From JBDSTZ01 sp039927975 (lineage in GTDB: Bacteria > Pseudomonadota > Gammaproteobacteria > Burkholderiales > Burkholderiaceae_D), in the NCBI GenBank assembly GCA_039927975.1, contig JBDSTZ010000251.1:1-8610 (forward strand): a stretch of DNA of 8,610 nucleotides. The letters are read 5' to 3'. How positions within the stretch are numbered: the stretch's first letter is position 1; the number at the start of each line of letters is the position of its first letter. Below, piece after piece: positions 6,650 through 8,610 of this stretch. The notes under the pieces are model-generated. The model did not search any database. It was not told the origin of the DNA and saw nothing but the letters and a program-made list of their open reading frames with translations. The translations under genes were made by a program, and so were the position numbers.

Positions 6650-6678
6650 AGTATCGCCAGTCCGGCCAACGCAGTCAA
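6650..6678 (-). promoter_or_regulatory. Predicted sigma70 promoter of creBC
   Basis: On the minus strand, TTGACT (complement at 6673-6678, 5 of 6 to the -35 consensus) is followed by a 17-bp spacer and GATACT (complement at 6650-6655, 4 of 6 to the -10 consensus). Transcription would begin near 6643, giving a leader of about 28 nt to the creB ATG. No TTCAC direct repeat is visible here, so self-activation by CreB is not suggested by the sequence. Confidence 0.5.
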
Positions 6679-6687
6679 TGCGCCGGC

Positions 6688-6708
6688 GCGCCGCCGCTCC
6701 GGCGGCGC
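6688..6708. repeat. GC-rich hairpin in the creB/ATP-grasp divergent region
   Basis: GCGCCGCCG at 6688-6696 pairs perfectly with CGGCGGCGC at 6700-6708 around a CTC loop. No T run follows on either strand, so it is not a canonical terminator. It lies just upstream of the predicted creB -35 element and upstream of the likely promoter of the plus-strand operon, where it could separate the two promoters. It resembles the GGCGCC-rich cluster at 2341-2408 in composition. Confidence 0.4.
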
Positions 6709-6739
6709 CAATTGTTGCGCCCGACGAAAAATAAACTTG

Positions 6740-6745
6740 TATGAT
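6740..6745 (+). promoter_or_regulatory. Possible -10 element of the ATP-grasp operon
   Basis: TATGAT matches the -10 consensus at 5 of 6 positions and lies in the AT-rich strip 6726-6745. There is no good -35: the best is TTGCGC at 6715-6720, with a 19-bp gap, so an activator may be needed. A start near 6751 would give a leader of about 59 nt before the ATG at 6810 and would exclude the in-frame ATG at 6741 as a start. Confidence 0.35.
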
Positions 6746-6754
6746 CGACAAAGA

Positions 6755-6786
6755 CACCCCATCTACGGGTGAATTTGGCTTTTTTT
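6755..6786 (+). terminator. Possible attenuator-like leader structure
   Basis: CACCC at 6755-6759 can pair with GGGTG at 6767-6771 around a 7-nt loop. A run of seven T's follows at 6780-6786, still before the ribosome site of the ATP-grasp gene. The stem is short and the T run starts 8 nt after it, so termination would be weak at best. Confidence 0.2.
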
Positions 6787-6809
6787 GTACTTACTTCGTA
6801 AAGGTAGTC

Positions 6810-7829
6810 ATGCGTGTCTGGTTCAACAGGACATTTTCCTCCGTGTCCGCAGCGATTGCGCTGATCCGCCAAGCCGATCGCGAGCATCGCTTCCACATCA
6901 TTTACAGCAATCCCAATCCGCATGTCGCGGCCGCCCGCGAGGCGCACGCCTTCCACGCCGAGCCGACCGGCCTGCCCGCCGCCGAGTACATCGACTGGTG
7001 CCTGCGCTTCTGCCGCGAGCAAGACATCCAGATTTTCATCCCCGGCAAGGAGGCCACCGCGCTGGCCGGCATGCATGCGCGCTTCGCCGCCCAGGGCACG
7101 CGGGTGGTCAGCGCCGCCTCCGAAGAAGCGCTCCAGCGCATTCACGACAAGGCGCGCTTCTACACCGACACCGAGCTGCCGCAGGCGCCGGTGGCCGACT
7201 TCCGCGTGTTCGAAAACAGCGCCCAGTTCGAGGCGGCCTACACCGAGCTGCGCGCAGGCCACGACAAACTGTGCGTCAAGCCATCGCGCTCGGTGTTCGG
7301 TCTCGGCTTCAGCATCCTCGACGAGCAGCGCAGCAGCGCCGCCCTGCTCATCGCCGGCGCCCAGTACCACATCGGCCTGGACGACTTTCGCCGCGGCCTG
7401 GCCGAACTGGGCCAGGTGCGCACCATGCTGCTGATGGAATACCTCGATGGCGAGGAGTACAGCGTCGACTGCGTCGGCGACCATGGCGCGCTGGTGGCGG
7501 CGGTGGCGCGCAGGAAGCCGATGACGACCGGCCAGGGCCAGCTGATCGACACCAACGCGGACATCCTCGCCGCCACCCGCACGCTGGCGCGCGCGTATGG
7601 CCTGAACGGTAACTTCAACGTGCAGTTCCGCGAGCAGGCCGGCAAGCTGCGACTGTTGGAGATCAATCCGCGCATGTCGGGCGGGATCGGCATGGCTTGC
7701 GTGGCCGGCCCCAACCTGCCCTACATCGCGCTGTGCGGCGCCGCCGACGGCTTCGCCAAAGTCGCCGTGCCGCCGGTGCGCGACGGCATCCGCGTGGCCG
7801 AACTTTCCAACGCGACGGAGCTGGTGTGA
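6810..7829 (+). CDS. ATP-grasp enzyme of the Ter-associated biosynthetic module
   Basis: 339 residues from the ATG at 6810, with AAAGG at 6800-6804 5 nt upstream. An in-frame ATG at 6741 would add a 23-residue extension that overlaps the likely promoter and has no ribosome site. The fold order is that of ATP-grasp ligases: an N-terminal nucleotide-binding-like region (MRVWFNRTFSSV, YSNPNP), a central region with DKARFY at 113-118, the lysine of CVKP at 157, the LLMEYLDGEEYSVD strand at 207-220 and the metal-binding end LLEINPRMSGG at 282-292. Residues E210, E284 and N286 are likely ATP or magnesium contacts. These enzymes join a carboxylate to an amine or thiol using ATP. The sequence style and the adjacent phosphoribosyltransferase match the ATPgrasp_Ter family, found in operons with tellurium-resistance proteins and proposed to make a nucleoside-like metabolite. 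The actual substrate is unknown. Confidence 0.82.
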   Translation: MRVWFNRTFSSVSAAIALIRQADREHRFHIIYSNPNPHVAAAREAHAFHAEPTGLPAAEYIDWCLRFCREQDIQIFIPGKEATALAGMHARFAAQGTRVVSAASEEALQRIHDKARFYTDTELPQAPVADFRVFENSAQFEAAYTELRAGHDKLCVKPSRSVFGLGFSILDEQRSSAALLIAGAQYHIGLDDFRRGLAELGQVRTMLLMEYLDGEEYSVDCVGDHGALVAAVARRKPMTTGQGQLIDTNADILAATRTLARAYGLNGNFNVQFREQAGKLRLLEINPRMSGGIGMACVAGPNLPYIALCGAADGFAKVAVPPVRDGIRVAELSNATELV

Positions 7830-8610
7830 ACTCCGTCACCCGGCACATCGCCCTGCCCACCGGCCAGCTGTCGCTCAGCACCGCCGCCGGCGCCTTCGCC
7901 GCTGACGAGCTGCTCGGCTTTGCCGCGCGCGCCAACGCCAAACGCGGCTTCCTGTTTCTCAGCAAAGTGCTCGGCAAGCACTGGCCCGTGACACCATCGA
8001 GCATGGCCGCCGTTCACCGCCACCTGGCCGAAGGCGTCCTGGAGGCCGATGGCCCGACCGTGTTCATCGCCATGGCCGAAACCGCGATCGGCCTGGGCCA
8101 GGGCGTGTTCGAAGCCTGGTTGCGCGCGCATCCGGGGCGCGAAGCGATGTTCATCCACACCAGCCGTTACCGGGTGGGCGACACGGAACTGATCGAGTTC
8201 GAGGAAGCGCACAGCCACGCGCCGCGCCAGTTCCTGCACCTGCCGGCCGACCCGCTGCTGCGCGCGCGCCTGCTGGCCGCGCGCACCCTGGTGCTGGTGG
8301 ACGATGAGGCCAGCACCGGCAACACCTTCCTCAACCTGTGCCAGGCATGCCGCGCGCTCAACCCCGGCATCGCCCGCCTGCATCTGGCCACCATCACCAA
8401 TTTCATGGGCGCTGCCGCCAGCGCCGCGCTGTCCGCGCGCTTCGGCCTGCCCGTCACCATCGGCAGCGCGCTCGATGGCGAATACAGTTTCACGCCCGGC
8501 GAGATGGCGCTTGAGGGCGCCGCCGCCCAGCGTTTCGACGCCGGCGCCGACCGGGGCGCCAGCGCCGCTTTCGGCCGCCTCGGCGTGGCCCGCGCGCTGA
8601 CAACACCGGC
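7826..8610 (+). CDS. Phosphoribosyltransferase of the Ter-associated module (3' truncated)
   Basis: Starts at the GTG at 7826, overlapping the previous stop by 4 bp (GTGA), and stays open to the window end: 261 complete codons. The PRPP-binding loop is clear at residues 155-167 (LVLVDDEASTGNT), with two acidic residues before the small-residue turn. Other features are FLFLSKVLGKHWPV (42-55), MAETAIGLG (83-91) and FEEAHSHA (125-132), which I recognise from the PRTase_2 family of Ter operons. Residues after about 200 probably begin the linker to the TRSP domain that normally follows in this family. The enzyme would attach or release a ribose phosphate on a base or base-like group, working with the ATP-grasp enzyme before it. 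It is easy to miss because it lacks an ATG and a stop in the window and a long false frame lies opposite it. Confidence 0.82.
   Translation, partial: MNSVTRHIALPTGQLSLSTAAGAFAADELLGFAARANAKRGFLFLSKVLGKHWPVTPSSMAAVHRHLAEGVLEADGPTVFIAMAETAIGLGQGVFEAWLRAHPGREAMFIHTSRYRVGDTELIEFEEAHSHAPRQFLHLPADPLLRARLLAARTLVLVDDEASTGNTFLNLCQACRALNPGIARLHLATITNFMGAAASAALSARFGLPVTIGSALDGEYSFTPGEMALEGAAAQRFDAGADRGASAAFGRLGVARALTTP

Noticed and set aside
5965..7484. Open frames of about 260-270 residues opposite creB (5965-6744, plus) and opposite the ATP-grasp gene (6675-7484, minus)
   Set aside because: Both run across the divergent promoter region and lack any recognisable domain; the real genes have full motif sets.
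7721..8383. Minus-strand open frame (220 residues) opposite the phosphoribosyltransferase
   Set aside because: The plus-strand frame carries the PRPP loop and other family motifs and overlaps the ATP-grasp stop as in an operon; the minus frame has none.
1..8610. Search for tRNA, rRNA, CRISPR arrays, insertion sequences and attachment sites
   Set aside because: By eye I found no tRNA-like cloverleaf, no spaced repeat array of CRISPR type, no transposase gene and no terminal inverted repeats with target duplications.

Overview
The window is GC-rich DNA (hand counts of sample coding lines reach about 80% GC), densely packed with genes, with strong third-position GC that produces long spurious frames opposite almost every gene. 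The creBC/creD genes, a Ter-type biosynthetic module and the overall codon style fit a betaproteobacterium of the Oxalobacteraceae type (Massilia, Duganella or Janthinobacterium relatives). That placement is inference from style, not from a marker gene.

Layout. (1) 1-1754, plus strand: the 3' end of one TPR-type protein gene, then a complete exported TPR paralogue with the same C-terminal module. This is a tandem duplication. (2) 1860-2279, minus strand: a small predicted lipoprotein in a stretch of clearly lower GC. (3) 2341-2408: an intergenic cluster of four GGCGCC-centred palindromic units at 19-20 bp steps. (4) 2422-3810, minus strand: creD, an inner-membrane protein. (5) 3811-3969: a divergent control region with a near-consensus CreB box (9 of 10 positions), repeated GTGCGTTCA elements and a perfect 20-bp palindrome. 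(6) 3970-4509, plus strand: a small cytoplasmic ankyrin-repeat protein. (7) 4514-6615, minus strand: creC (sensor kinase) and creB (response regulator), overlapping by 4 bp. (8) 6616-6809: a divergent promoter region. (9) 6810-8610, plus strand: an ATP-grasp enzyme and a phosphoribosyltransferase, overlapping by 4 bp. These look like the first two genes of the biosynthetic module associated with tellurium-resistance (Ter) stress operons; the second runs off the window.

How it fits together. CreC senses an envelope signal and phosphorylates CreB. In enterobacteria and Pseudomonas, CreB then switches on creD, an envelope-integrity gene linked to beta-lactam response. Here creD is not directly downstream of creC as in the E. 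coli creABCD order. It is separated by an ankyrin gene in the opposite orientation, which shares its upstream region, including the CreB box, with creD. The most testable new idea in the window is therefore that this ankyrin protein is a member of the Cre regulon. No creA gene is seen here.

The Ter-type genes start a second operon, divergent from creB. Their family context predicts a pathway to a nucleoside-like metabolite; downstream sequence is needed to see the remaining members.
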